Shown one piece after another: positions 45,295-55,700 of a stretch of 64,000 nt of DNA. This DNA comes from Chlorops oryzae (lineage: Eukaryota > Arthropoda > Insecta > Diptera > Chloropidae). The position numbers and the translations under genes are program-made. The notes below the pieces were generated by a model. The model searched no databases and was not told the DNA's origin. It saw nothing but the letters and a program-made list of their open reading frames with translations. Location of the stretch: assembly GCA_020466095.1 (NCBI GenBank), contig CM035808.1:77409026-77473025 (forward strand). Direction: 5' to 3'. How positions within the stretch are numbered: the first letter of the stretch is position 1; every line of letters begins with the position of its first letter.

Positions 45295-45816
45295 TTAGCA
45301 GTCTTACCAGTCTATACCAGTCTTTTCATGGCTAAAAATTTTTTTCTCAGGTTTTACTCCTTCTTCAATTTTACATAGGTTTGGCCTCTTAACTGTGCAT
45401 TTTAATTTGGCATTCCGGTCTACTGGCCTTGACCGGGCCGCTGAGCGTTTCCCAGGTTATTATCCCTTTCTTGTTGCATATTACAAAATCTCGCTGTGTG
45501 CCCAACTTGAGAACATTTCGATAGCTTCGGATAGAAAGGGCGTAACTCATTATTTTGAAACTTTACAGGAGAAGGAAAAAACTTCATAAAATCGCAAAGG
45601 TTAGATATTTAAAAAAAGTTTAAACGCAAAGTCAATTAAATACTACGCACGAAATTTGTTTTAGGCTTGAATTTTTTTTTTTTTCTGTGTTTCGAGCAGT
45701 TTTCTGAGTTAGGGCTTTTTGATATCAATTTTCGTTCAAAACACGCGAGTTAGGTCTTTGTACGCAAAGTTTAAAATATAAATAAAATTATAAGATGCGA
45801 TCCAGCACTATACTAT

Positions 45817-46068
45817 AACCAATAATATCGGTTAGTGGTTTCTATTGATAAAATTAATTCAAAACAAATATTTTTTGAAACGCATTATTCACTGTTTTCA
45901 CGTTCGTGTCTTGAGTCTTTGCATGCACACAGACCAAGAGAGACATGCAAAGACTTAAGAAAGGAACGTGAAAACAGTGAATAATGCGTTCCAAAAAATA
46001 TTTGTTTTGAATTAATTTTATCAATAGAAACCACTAACCGATTTTAATGGTTATAGTCTCAAAAACCT
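45817..46068. repeat. 252-bp hairpin inside the 1735-bp element
   Basis: Inverted repeat starting ACTATAACCA and ending TGGTTATAGT, arms of about 115 bp around a short GCATGCACACAG centre. It may be a separate small foldback nested in the larger element. Confidence 0.85.
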
Positions 46069-46375
46069 CGTCATAGATTGAGGTTTGCGGCATTTGAGTA
46101 GAAAATTTATTTGTTTTCTACTAGGGTCATTATTTGGCCAGTTAGGGGATGGAACCCAAAATTCAGTTTTAAAAAAAAGTAATAATTATAACATATTATT
46201 AAAACATACCAAAAACGAATCCAATATTCTTCATATTAGGCTCGTTTAAAAGGTACTTGTGTAAATTTTTCGAATATACATACTGAACATGCTCGTTCTT
46301 GTTCCTACGGCATCTATATTATAGATTGAAGTTCGTGAGGCATTTTTATTTAATTTAAGCCTATTTTTGTATGGG

Positions 46376-46800
46376 GACCCCCCTAAGGAGGGGAGATAGA
46401 GGGTAGGTATGTTTAAAGAAAATACTTGGGGTAAAATAATAATGGGGGTCGGTCATATATATCAGCCCCCTAGGAGGGGTTTGACTGTAGTGACAGGCAT
46501 TTTGTCTGAAATTGTGATAAAATTAAGCTAATTTTGTATGGGTGACCCCCTAAGGAGGGGAGATAGGGGGTCAGTATGTTGGGAAAAAATGTTAATGAGA
46601 CAAAGTTAATGGGCGTCGGTCAAACATTTGACTCCTCTAGGGGCACTCTGGGGCTAGTTAGGACAGTGGGGGAAAAATTCATAAAAAAAATTACTTTTGT
46701 ATTGGAGCCCCCTTAAGGAGTGGAGATAGGGGGAAGGTATGTTTGGATAAATTGTTGGGAATAAAAAAATAATGGTAGTTGGTCCTACATTTGACCCCTC
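46376..46800. repeat. Three diverged tandem repeats of about 160 bp
   Basis: Each unit starts near GTATGGGGACCCCCCTAAGG / GTATGGGTGACCCCCTAAGG / GTATTGGAGCCCCCTTAAGG, continues AGGGGAGATAG and ends near TTTGACYCCTCTAGG. Their G/C-rich blocks contrast with the surrounding A/T. Confidence 0.75.
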
Positions 46801-47742
46801 TAGGAGCTACTCTGCTTACAGTAACATCAAAAATTTGGAAAAAAATCAAAAATTAAATTTTTCAAATGACTTGATGCGTGACATTTTTTTACAAAATAAC
46901 CTTAAAATTAGTATTTTATGAAGTCTAATAAAAGTTCATCGTACTATGATACAGGAAAAGAGTTTCAAAAAAAGTCATCACCCTAATGCACACGCACAGT
47001 TATGAATGTTAATTTATAGGTCTCGCCATCACTGGCGTAGTTGAACGTCTTTTTGTGAGTTAGGGCTTTTTTCTTTCGCAAAATTGTTCGCTATGAGTTA
47101 GGGCTTTTTTAAAAGTAACTATAACTTCGGTATTTTCAATCAAAGGTCGTCAATTTTTTTGGAGGGGGTGTATTTGAGAGTCGACCATCAGAAAATGCAA
47201 AAATCTCGTTTTAAAAAAAAAATGAGTTACGCCCTTTCTATCCGAAGCTAACGATTTGTAGCATTGAATATCACTGCGGCTATTTTGAGAAAAATCATTT
47301 ATGAAACTATTCGAACCAGCATGTGGTGAAAATTGATGATTGTAGGACTGATTTTGATTAAAATTTTTTTTCCTATTTTCAATTGTGTCTCTTCTAGATC
47401 GTGCTATATTCAGGAGTTGAATTTCTTTCATATTATATTCATCTTGCCAACTTTTACAAAATTTGTTACTTTCGTGGCCTTTCATTTGACATATATTGCA
47501 AAATAGATTTCTAAGCCTGCCAAAACATTTAATTTCTAAATGACCTTCTTTCCCACAATACGTGCAGGCTAATCGGTCAAATCTTGGCTCTGTTCTATTC
47601 TCACTGCAATTTGCATTCTGCTCATGGCCATATTCAAGGCAAATAATGCAAAAAGGGGTATTTCTCCTCTGCTGGCAAATATCTCGTGTATGGCCTGCCA
47701 CATTACAAAAAGAGCAAATAAATGTTTGCGGAATGTTAAAAA

Positions 47743-48615
47743 TAATAAATTTATATTAAAACTTATTGCTTATTAAAAGGTCCTGCGACAGCACTTATTA
47801 AAAGGTTTTCAATCCTTCGACAGCACCTCCAGAAATAAAGCACCTTTTTGTCAGTTTTAATTATTATATTTATTTCCTTCTGGTTTTAACACAAAAAATA
47901 TATAACTGCACACTCTCACTATTCAGTTTTTTTCCTTTTTGATTTTTCAACCAACTGACAAAAACAGACATGACTACTTAATATCATAAATTCATAATAG
48001 TGACATAGAATGAATTCATTCGTTACCAAGTACCGCATCCCTCCTGTGTTCTCATTTTACTATATTGTTATGTCACTTTTGAACGCTAAATGTATAGATA
48101 CATTTTCAACACGCCTCCTCAAAAGTTGCATTAACATAATGTATTTTTATAATTTTATTTTATTTTATATTTATTTTTATTCTTGATAACATATTCAACT
48201 GACTAGATTGTGCATGTCATATATTTCTTATTTATTTCTGGGGATAACAATTTGATTTAGCATTCGCTGCAGAGGATTGGGAAAACCCAGTAAAACCCAA
48301 CCAAATCAATTAAGAATAATATTCAAATTAGATTAAAGTGGTCATTAACAAAAATAACATTGTGTTTTCATTACTTTTGGTTAATAATTAAGTTTAAATA
48401 AACATAATTAAACTGAAATTAATTAAATTCAATTTTGTTGCATATGTTGTTTAGTTATGTTTTTCAAAATAAGGCAAGTTGAAAAATGCAGTTTCCAGCT
48501 TTAAGTGAAGATAAATGAATCCAATATTTAATTGACCCATTTTACATTGTCAGTCCCAGTTGGTCCCTCAGCATGTTGAATCTTGCTACTGGCATCGGTT
48601 TCGTTAGAATATCAG
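47743..48615 (-). mobile_element. Copia 3' end at the same gag site as in contig A
   Basis: 3' LTR (47743-48111, 369 bp), the purine tract, 3' untranslated region and the last RNase H codons (DILTKPMPVARFNMLRDQLG) up to the gap. It sits at the same base of gypsy1 gag with the same AAAAA/TTTTT duplication, so it is the same insertion event as 10428-16887, present twice in this scaffold. Confidence 0.92.
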
Positions 48616-48715
48616 NNNNNNNNNNNNNNNNNNNNNNNNNNNNNNNNNNNNNNNNNNNNNNNNNNNNNNNNNNNNNNNNNNNNNNNNNNNNNNNNNNNNN
48701 NNNNNNNNNNNNNNN
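48616..48715. other. Scaffold gap (100 N)
   Basis: Exactly 100 N, separating two different copia elements in opposite orientation. The frames drawn across it are not real. Confidence 0.98.
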
Positions 48716-49255
48716 AACTACTAATATGATTGCAGACATTATGACTAAAAATTTGCAAAAAGTTAATCATTGTAAATTTACTGCCTCACTTGGCTTAAAA
48801 GAAAAGAAAAATTAAGAATTCGATATGTTTTTGTTAAAAGAAAAGAAAAATTAAGAATTCGATATGTTTTTGTTAAAAGAAAAGAAAAATTAAGAATACG
48901 AAAAATTTTTGAAAAGAAAAAACAATTAAGAACACGATAAGTTTTAAAAGGAAAGTTTATATTTTTGAAAAAACAAAAAATAAGAGAAAAAAAAAAACAC
49001 AATGTTAAGCATACAAAGTTATTTGTGAATATTGAAAAAAAATTTTCTTTTTGTTGTATTTGTATATATAAGTATTGAGGAGGAGTGTTGAAACAGCACA
49101 TTAAAAGCAACACTTATATAATTACTTCTAAGTTGGCAACATTCTTTCTGATCCACACATACATACACAACTGTCTATTGTAGCTTTTAAGTTTAGTTCG
49201 TAATAAATCGTCAAACGAAACGGTCGTCTTTTTCTTGATGGTTATATGCCCAACA
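48716..49255 (+). mobile_element. Second copia-like element, 3' end and LTR
   Basis: The frame MIADIMTKNLQKVNHCKFTA ending LGLKEKKN is the C-terminal tail of a copia RNase H, from a family different to the 10.4 kb one. It is followed by about three copies of a 39-53-bp AAAAGAAAAGAAAAATTAAG repeat (48790-48900), a GAGGAGGAG purine tract and a short LTR (49086-49255; TGTTGAAACAG to GCCCAACA, 170 bp). Satellite begins straight after. Confidence 0.8.
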
Positions 49256-50928
49256 AACCCAAAATTCCATTCTAAGTACTATGGGATTAGGAGGGAGCAC
49301 GAGTTTCAAGCTCGATCTTATGACCGTTTCCGATTTTGATGAAACTTGCAGAATATTCTTGGCTCCTTAATCAAAAGCCTTTGCGCAGGGTTTGATCAAA
49401 TTCTAAGTTAAAAATTTTGAACCAAAATTTTATTCTAAGTACTATGGGATGAGGAGGGAGCACAAGTGTCAAGCTCGATTTCATGACCGTCTCCGATTTT
49501 AATGAAACTTGCAGAATATTCTTGGCTCCTTAATCAAAAGCCTTTGCGCAAGGTTTGATCAAATTCTAAGTTAAAAATTTTGAACCAAAAATTTTATTCT
49601 AAGTACTATGGGATGAGGAGGGAGCACGAGTGTCAAGCTCGATTTCATGACCGTCTCCGATTTTGATGAAACTTGCAGAATATACTTGGCTCCTTAATCA
49701 AAAGCCTTTGCGCAAGGTTTGATCAAATTCTGAGTTAAAAATTTTGAACCCAAAATTCCAATCTAAGTACTATGGGATTAGGAGGGAGCACGAGTTTCAA
49801 GCTCGATTTTATGACCGTTTCCGATTTTGATGAAACTTGCAGAATATTCTTGGCTCCTTAATCAAAAGCCTATGCGCAAAGCTTGATCAAATTCTGAGAT
49901 AAAAATTTTGAACCAAAAATTTCATTCTAAGTACTATGGGATGAGGAGGGAGCATGAGTGTCAAGCTCGATTTTATGACCGTCTCCGATTTTGATGAAAC
50001 TTGCAGAATATTCTTGGCTCCTTAATCAAAAGCCTTTGCGCAGGGTTTGATCAAATTCTAAGTTAAAAATTTTGAACCAAAATTTTATTCTAAGTACTAT
50101 GGGATGAGGAGGGAGCACAAGTGTCAATCTCGATTTCATGACCGTCTCCGATTTTAATGAAACTTGCAGAATATTCTTGGCTCCTTAATCAAAAGCCTTT
50201 GCGCAAGGTTTGATCAAATTCTAAGTTAAAAATTTTGAACCAAAAATTTTATTCCAAGTACTATGGGATGAGGAGGGAGCACGAGTGTCAAGCTCGATTT
50301 CATGACCGTCTCCTATTTTGATGAAACTTGCAGAATAAACTTGGCTCCTTAATCAAAAGCCTTTGCGCAAGTTTTGATCAAATTCTGAGTTAAAAATTTT
50401 GAACCCAAAATTCCATTCTAAGTACTATGGGATTAGGAGGGAGCACGAGTGTCAAGCTCGATTTTATGACCGTCTCCGATTTTGCTGAAACTTGCAGAAT
50501 ATTCTTGGCTCCTTAATCAAAAGCCTTTGCGCAGGGTTTGATCAAATTCTAAGTTAAAAATTTTGAACCAAAAATTTCATTCTAAGTACTATGGGATGAG
50601 GAGGGAGCACAAGTGTCAAGCTCGATTTCATGACCGTCTCCGATTTTAATGAAACTTGCAGAATATTCTTGGCTCCTTAATCAAAAGCCTTTGCGCAAGG
50701 TTTGATCAAATTCTAAGTTAAAAATTTTGAACCAAAAATTTTATTCTAAGTACTATGGGATGAGGAGGGAGCACGAGTGTCAAGCTCGATTTCATGACCG
50801 TCTCCGATTTTGATGAAACTTGCAGAATATACTTGGCTCTTTAATCAAAAGCCTTTGGGCAAGGTTTGATCAAATTCTGAGTTAAAAATTTTGAACCCAA
50901 AATTCCATTCTAAGTACCATGGATTATT
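49256..50928 (+). repeat. Satellite array, block 1 (about 164-bp monomers)
   Basis: About ten monomers, each containing CTAAGTACTATGGGAT, GAGGAGGGAGCACGAG, TGACCGTCTCCGATTTTGAT and TTGGCTCCTTAATCAAAAGC. Monomer starts at 49271, 49434 and 49598 give a 163-164-bp period. Variants GGGATTAGG, GCACAAGTG with ATTTTAATG, and CACGAGTG with ATATACTTGG recur in order, giving a trimeric higher-order pattern of about 490 bp with some exceptions. Confidence 0.92.
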
Positions 50929-51243
50929 TTAAGGCGGCCGCTCTGGCCGCTCTAGCCACTCTTAATGTAAAATTGGCCACTCTAAATCACAGAATTGGAC
51001 GCTCTTAAAATATAATTTCGTAATGAAAACTCGTCGGAAATATGACAAAAATTCTTTCTCTCTTTCTTACGGCATCCCTGATTCAAGTTATGAAACGAAA
51101 AGACTGCAAAATGTACACATATTAGCGATTGAGACATTTGCTGTTGATGTACATTAGTTCTAAGTAATAACACTTTTTAAAACAGAATGTTTTGTTTATG
51201 TTTCTTTTTCTTTTTAGTCAACGACATATTTATGTTCCTTATT

Positions 51244-51371
51244 ATACCTTTTCCGAAGGAAAGGGTATATTAAGTTTGGCTCGGAGTATGTAACATACCA
51301 AAGGAGTCGCGATAGATATAGACATATATATATATTCTTGATCAGGGTGACAAGAGGAATCGATCTAGCCA

Positions 51372-51443
<72 letters not shown>

Positions 51444-52691
51444 GGTCACACTTTAGTTTTTCGTAATTAACTCCTAAGCCATGAAAGATATCATATTGAA
51501 ATTCGGCATGGACATAAACCAGATAAATGTCCGAAAAACTGCATAAAAATTGTTTTCGAAGTCCCTCCTTGGGTCGTGGGAAGTGGTTCAGAAGTTTCAA
51601 AAATCACGATTTTTAACGTTTTTCGTGGATAACTTTTTTACTATACATCCCAGCTTATTGAAATTTGGTGTGTGTATAGCTACTATGTAGACTTAAGCTT
51701 TCGCTGAAAAAAAATTGCGACATCGCTATAACTATGGTCATCATCCTACATATAAGAAAAAAACACTTTTTCTCTTATTCTCATATCTGTATACAAAAAT
51801 GATTTTTTTTTTGCTTCTTCCGATTGTGTATTTTGCCGCCAAATATAGTCGTCACTTAAGGTTAAAATTTGGCCATGACCACCATTCGCGAAATTCGCAA
51901 AAAATTGATTTTCACTATTTTGAATTGAGTATTTCGCAGCTAAACAAAATGTCCTCTAAGGGTTAAAATTTTATCAAGACCACCATTCGCGAAATTCGCA
52001 AAAAATTGATTTTCACTATTTTGAATTGAGTATTTCGCAGCTAAACAAAATGTCCTCTAAGGGTTAAAATTTTATCAAGACCACCATTCGCGAAATTCGC
52101 AAAAAATTGATTTTCACTATTTTGAATTGAGTATTTCGCAGCTAAACAAAATGTCCTCTAAGGGTTAAAAATTTATCAAGACCACCATTCGCGAAATTCG
52201 CAATAAATTGATTTTCACTATTTTGAATTGAGTATTTCGCAGCTAAACAAAATGTCCTCTAAGGGTTAAAAATTTATCAAGACCACCATTCGCGAAATTC
52301 GCAAAAAATTGACTTTCACTATTTTGAATTGAGTATTTCGCAGCTAAACAAAATGTCCTCTAAGGGTTAAAAATTTATCACGACCACCATTCGCGAAATT
52401 CGCAAAAAATTGATTTTCACTATTTTGGAATGAGTATTTCGCAGCTAGACATATTGTCCTCTAACGGTTAAAATTTGACCATGACCACCATTCGCGAAAT
52501 TTTTTTGCTTAATAATAATCTCGAGTTTTAGAAGCTAAATCGAAGAACAGATAAGGTATAAATAGATATCCAAGCTAGAACAACGAAAACGGCAGGAATT
52601 TTCGTTAAGGTAATGTTTTAACATATTTTAGGCTGAGGAAAAGGTATGTGTGCAATCGGCTTTGCCGATGTAAACTTCTTTACTTGTTTTT
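51244..52691 (+). mobile_element. DINE-B Helentron with expanded internal repeat
   Basis: Starts ATACCTTTTCCGAAGGAAAG, has the TGTC microsatellite (about 51372-51442), and ends with ATCGGCTTTGCCGAT and CTTTACTTGTTTTT. Same family as 12341-13295. About half of it is the 101-bp tandem repeat. Confidence 0.88.
51853..52490 (+). repeat. 101-bp tandem repeat in DINE-B
   Basis: About six units with ACCACCATTCGCGAAATTCG, TTTCACTATTTTGAATTGAG and TGTCCTCTAAGGGTTAAAA. Starts of GGGTTAAAAT at 51960 and 52061 fix the period. The middle units are almost identical, the outer ones diverged, as expected for recent expansion. Confidence 0.92.
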
Positions 52692-52794
52692 ATTAAAATA
52701 AAATACCGTTTAAGTATGTACAAAATTTATGAAAAAAAAATGCATTAAAACCTATATTAAAAAGGTCCGCTCTTAATTTTTCTTAAAATAATCT

Positions 52795-55700
52795 ATGCTA
52801 AGTACTATGGGATTAGGAGGGAGCACGAGTTTCAAGCTCGATCTTATGACCGTTTCCGATTTTGATGAAACTTGCAGAATATTCTTGGCTCCTTAATCAA
52901 AAGCCTTTGCGCAGGGTTTGATCAAATTCTAAGTTAAAAATTTTGAACCAAAATTTTATTCTAAGTACTATGGGATGAGGAGGGAGCACGAGTGTCAAGC
53001 TCGATTTTATGACCGTCTCCGATTTTGATGAAACTTGCAGAATATTCTTGGCTCCTTAATCAAAAGCCTTTGCGCAGGGTTTGATCAAATTCTAAGTTAA
53101 AAATTTTGAACCAAAAATTTCATTCTAAGTACTATGGGATGAGGAGGGAGCACAAGTGTCAAGCTCGATTTCATGACCGTCTCCGATTTTAATGAAACTT
53201 GCAGAATATTCTTGGCTCCTTAATCAAAAGCCTTTGCGCAAGGTTTGATCAAATTCTAAGTTAAAAATTTTGAACCAAAAATTTTATTCTAAGTACTATG
53301 GGATGAGGAGGGAGCACGAGTGTCAAGCTCGATTTCATGACCGTCTCCGATTTTGATGAAACTTGCAGAATATACTTGGCTCCTTAATCAAAAGCCTTTG
53401 CGCAAGGTTTGATCAATTTCTGAGTTAAAAATTTTGAACCCAAAATTCCATTCTAAGTACTATGGGATTAGGAGGGAGCACGAGTTTCAAGCTCGATTTT
53501 ATGACCGTTTCCGATTTTGATGAAACTTGCAGAATATTCTTGGCTCCTTAATCAAAAGCCTATGCGCAAAGCTTGATCAAATTCTGAGATAAAAATTTTG
53601 AACCAAAAATTTCATTCTAAGTACTATGGGATGAGGAGGGAGCACGAGTGTCAAGCTCGATTTCATGACCGTCTCCGATTTTGATGAAACTTGCAGAATA
53701 TACTTGGCTCCTTAATCAAAAGCCTTTGCGCAGGGTTTGATCAAATTCTGAGTTAAAAATTTTGAACCCAAAATTCCATTCTAAGTACTATGGGATTAGG
53801 AGGGAGCACGAGTGTCAAGCTCCATTTTATGACCGTCTCCGATTTTGATGAAATTTGCAGAATATTCTTGGCTCCTTTATCAAAAGCCTTTGCGCAAAGC
53901 TTGATCAAATTCTGAGATCAAAATTTTGAACCAAAAATTTCATTCTAAGTACTATGGGATGAGGAGGGAGCACGAGTGTCAAGCTCGATTTTATGACCGT
54001 CTCCGATTTTGATGAAACTTGCAGAATATACTTGGCTCCTTAATCAAAAGCCTTTGCGCAAAGCTTGATCAAATTCTGAGATAAAAATTTTGACACAAAA
54101 ATTTCATTCTAAGTACTATGGGATGAGGAGGGAGCACGAGTGTCAAGCTCGATTTTATGACCGTCTCCGATTTTGATGAAACTTGCAGAATATACTTGGC
54201 TCCTTAATCAAAAGCCTTTGCGCAAGGTTTGATCAAATTCTGAGATAAAAATTTTTACACGAAAATTTCATTCTAAGTACTATGGGATGAGGAGGGAGCA
54301 CGAGTGTCAAACTCGATTTTATGACCGTCTCCGATTTTGATGAAACTTGCAGAGTATTCTTGGCTCCTTAATCAAAAGCCTTTGCGCAAAGTTTGATCAA
54401 AATCTGAGATAAAAATTTTGAACCAAAAATTTCATTCTAAGTACTATGGGATGAGGAGGGAGCACGAGTGTCAAGCTCGATTTTATACCGTCTCCGATTT
54501 TGATGAAACTTGCAGAATATTCTTGGCTCCTTAATCAAAAGCCTTTGCGCAAAGTTTGATCAAATTCTGAGATAAAAATTTTTGACACGAAAATTTCATT
54601 CTAAGTACTATGGGATGAGGAGGGAGCACGAGTGTCAAGCTCGATTTTATGACCGTCTCCGATTTTGATGAAACTTGCAGAATATTCTTGGCTCCTTAAT
54701 CAAAAGCTTTTGCGCAAAGTTTGATCAAAATCTGAGATAAAAATTTTGAACCAAAAATTTCATTCTAAGTACTATGGGATGAGGAGGGAGCACGAGTGTC
54801 AAGCTCGATTTTATGACCGTCCCCGATTTTGATGAAACTTGCAGAATCATTCTTGGCTCCTTAACCAAAAGCCTGTGCGCAAAGTTTGATCAATTACTGA
54901 GATAAAAATTTTGACACAAAAATTTCATTATAAGTACTATGGGATTAGGAGGGAGCACGAGTGTCAAGCTCGATTTTATGACCGTCTCCGATTTTGATGA
55001 AACCTGCAGAATATTCTTGGCTCTTCAATCAAAAACCGTTGCGCAAAGTTTGATCAAATTCTGAGATAAAAATTTTGACACGAAAATTTCATTCTAAGTA
55101 CTATGGGATGAGGCGGGAGCACGAGTGTCAAACTCGATTTTATGACCGTCTCCGATTTTGATGAAACTTGCAGAATATTCTTGGCTCCTTAATCAAAAGC
55201 CTTTGCGCAAAGTTTGATCAAAATCTGAGATAAAAATTTTGAACCAAAAATTTCATTCTAAGTACTATGGGATGAGGGGGGAGCACGAGTGTCAACCTCG
55301 ATTTTATGACCGTCACCGATTTTGATGAAACTTGCAGAATATTCTTGGCTCCTTAATCAAAAGCCTGTGCGCAAAGTTTGGATAAATTTCTGAGATAAAA
55401 ATTTTGACACGAAAATTTCATTCTAAGTACTATGGGATGAGGAGGGAGCACGAGTTTCAAGCTCGATTTTATGACCGTCTCCGATTTTATGACCGCATTT
55501 TGATGAAACTTGCAGAATATTCTTGGCTCCTTAATCAAAAGCCTTGCGCAAAGTTTGATCAAATTTCTGAGATAAAAATTTTGACACGAAAATTTCATTC
55601 TAAGTACTATGGGATGAGGGGGAGCACGAGTGTCAACTCGATTTTATGACCGTCTCCGATTTTGATGAAACTTGCAGAACATTCTTGGCTCCTTAATCAA

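Larger units (their letters stand above)
45519..47253. mobile_element. 1735-bp non-autonomous TIR element in gag
   Basis: Ends are inverted repeats of about 34 bp: CGATAGCTTCGGATAGAAAG on the left, and the complement of the right end starts CGTTAGCTTCGGATAGAAAG. The target duplication is ATTT (45515-45518 and 47254-47257). It is absent from the contig A copy of gag, giving the empty site. No transposase frame. Inside are a near-perfect hairpin (45817-46068) and three diverged GC-rich tandem repeats (46376-46800). Confidence 0.9.
45295..47742 (-). pseudogene. Gypsy1 gag nucleocapsid, split by a MITE
   Basis: Minus-strand copy of 16888-17471. Knuckles one to four are intact, including CTYCGKEGHLEIKC, which has a stop in contig A. 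The fifth knuckle (CYKCSQVGHTARFC) is split after CYK by the insertion at 45519-47253 and continues at 45514 with CSQVGHTARFC and the RPGQGQ end. The right edge is the AAAAA target duplication of copia at 47738-47742. Confidence 0.85.
50929..52794. mobile_element. TIR element inserted in the satellite
   Basis: Starts GATTATTTTAAGGCGGCCGC; the complement of its end starts GATTATTTTAAGAAAAATTA followed by AGAGCGGACC. Flanks CATG and TATG may be a changed 4-bp duplication. The left end has five diverged copies of GGCCRCTCT (for example GGCCGCTCT, GGCCACTCT, GGACGCTCT), likely binding sites for a transposase. It carries no transposase. Most of its length is a DINE-B insertion. Confidence 0.65.

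Noticed and set aside
50935..50960. Resemblance of GCGGCCGCTCT to a cloning-vector polylinker
   Set aside because: The motif is repeated with natural variation over 60 bases and has a related copy at the other end of the element, so it is part of a transposon and not vector contamination.
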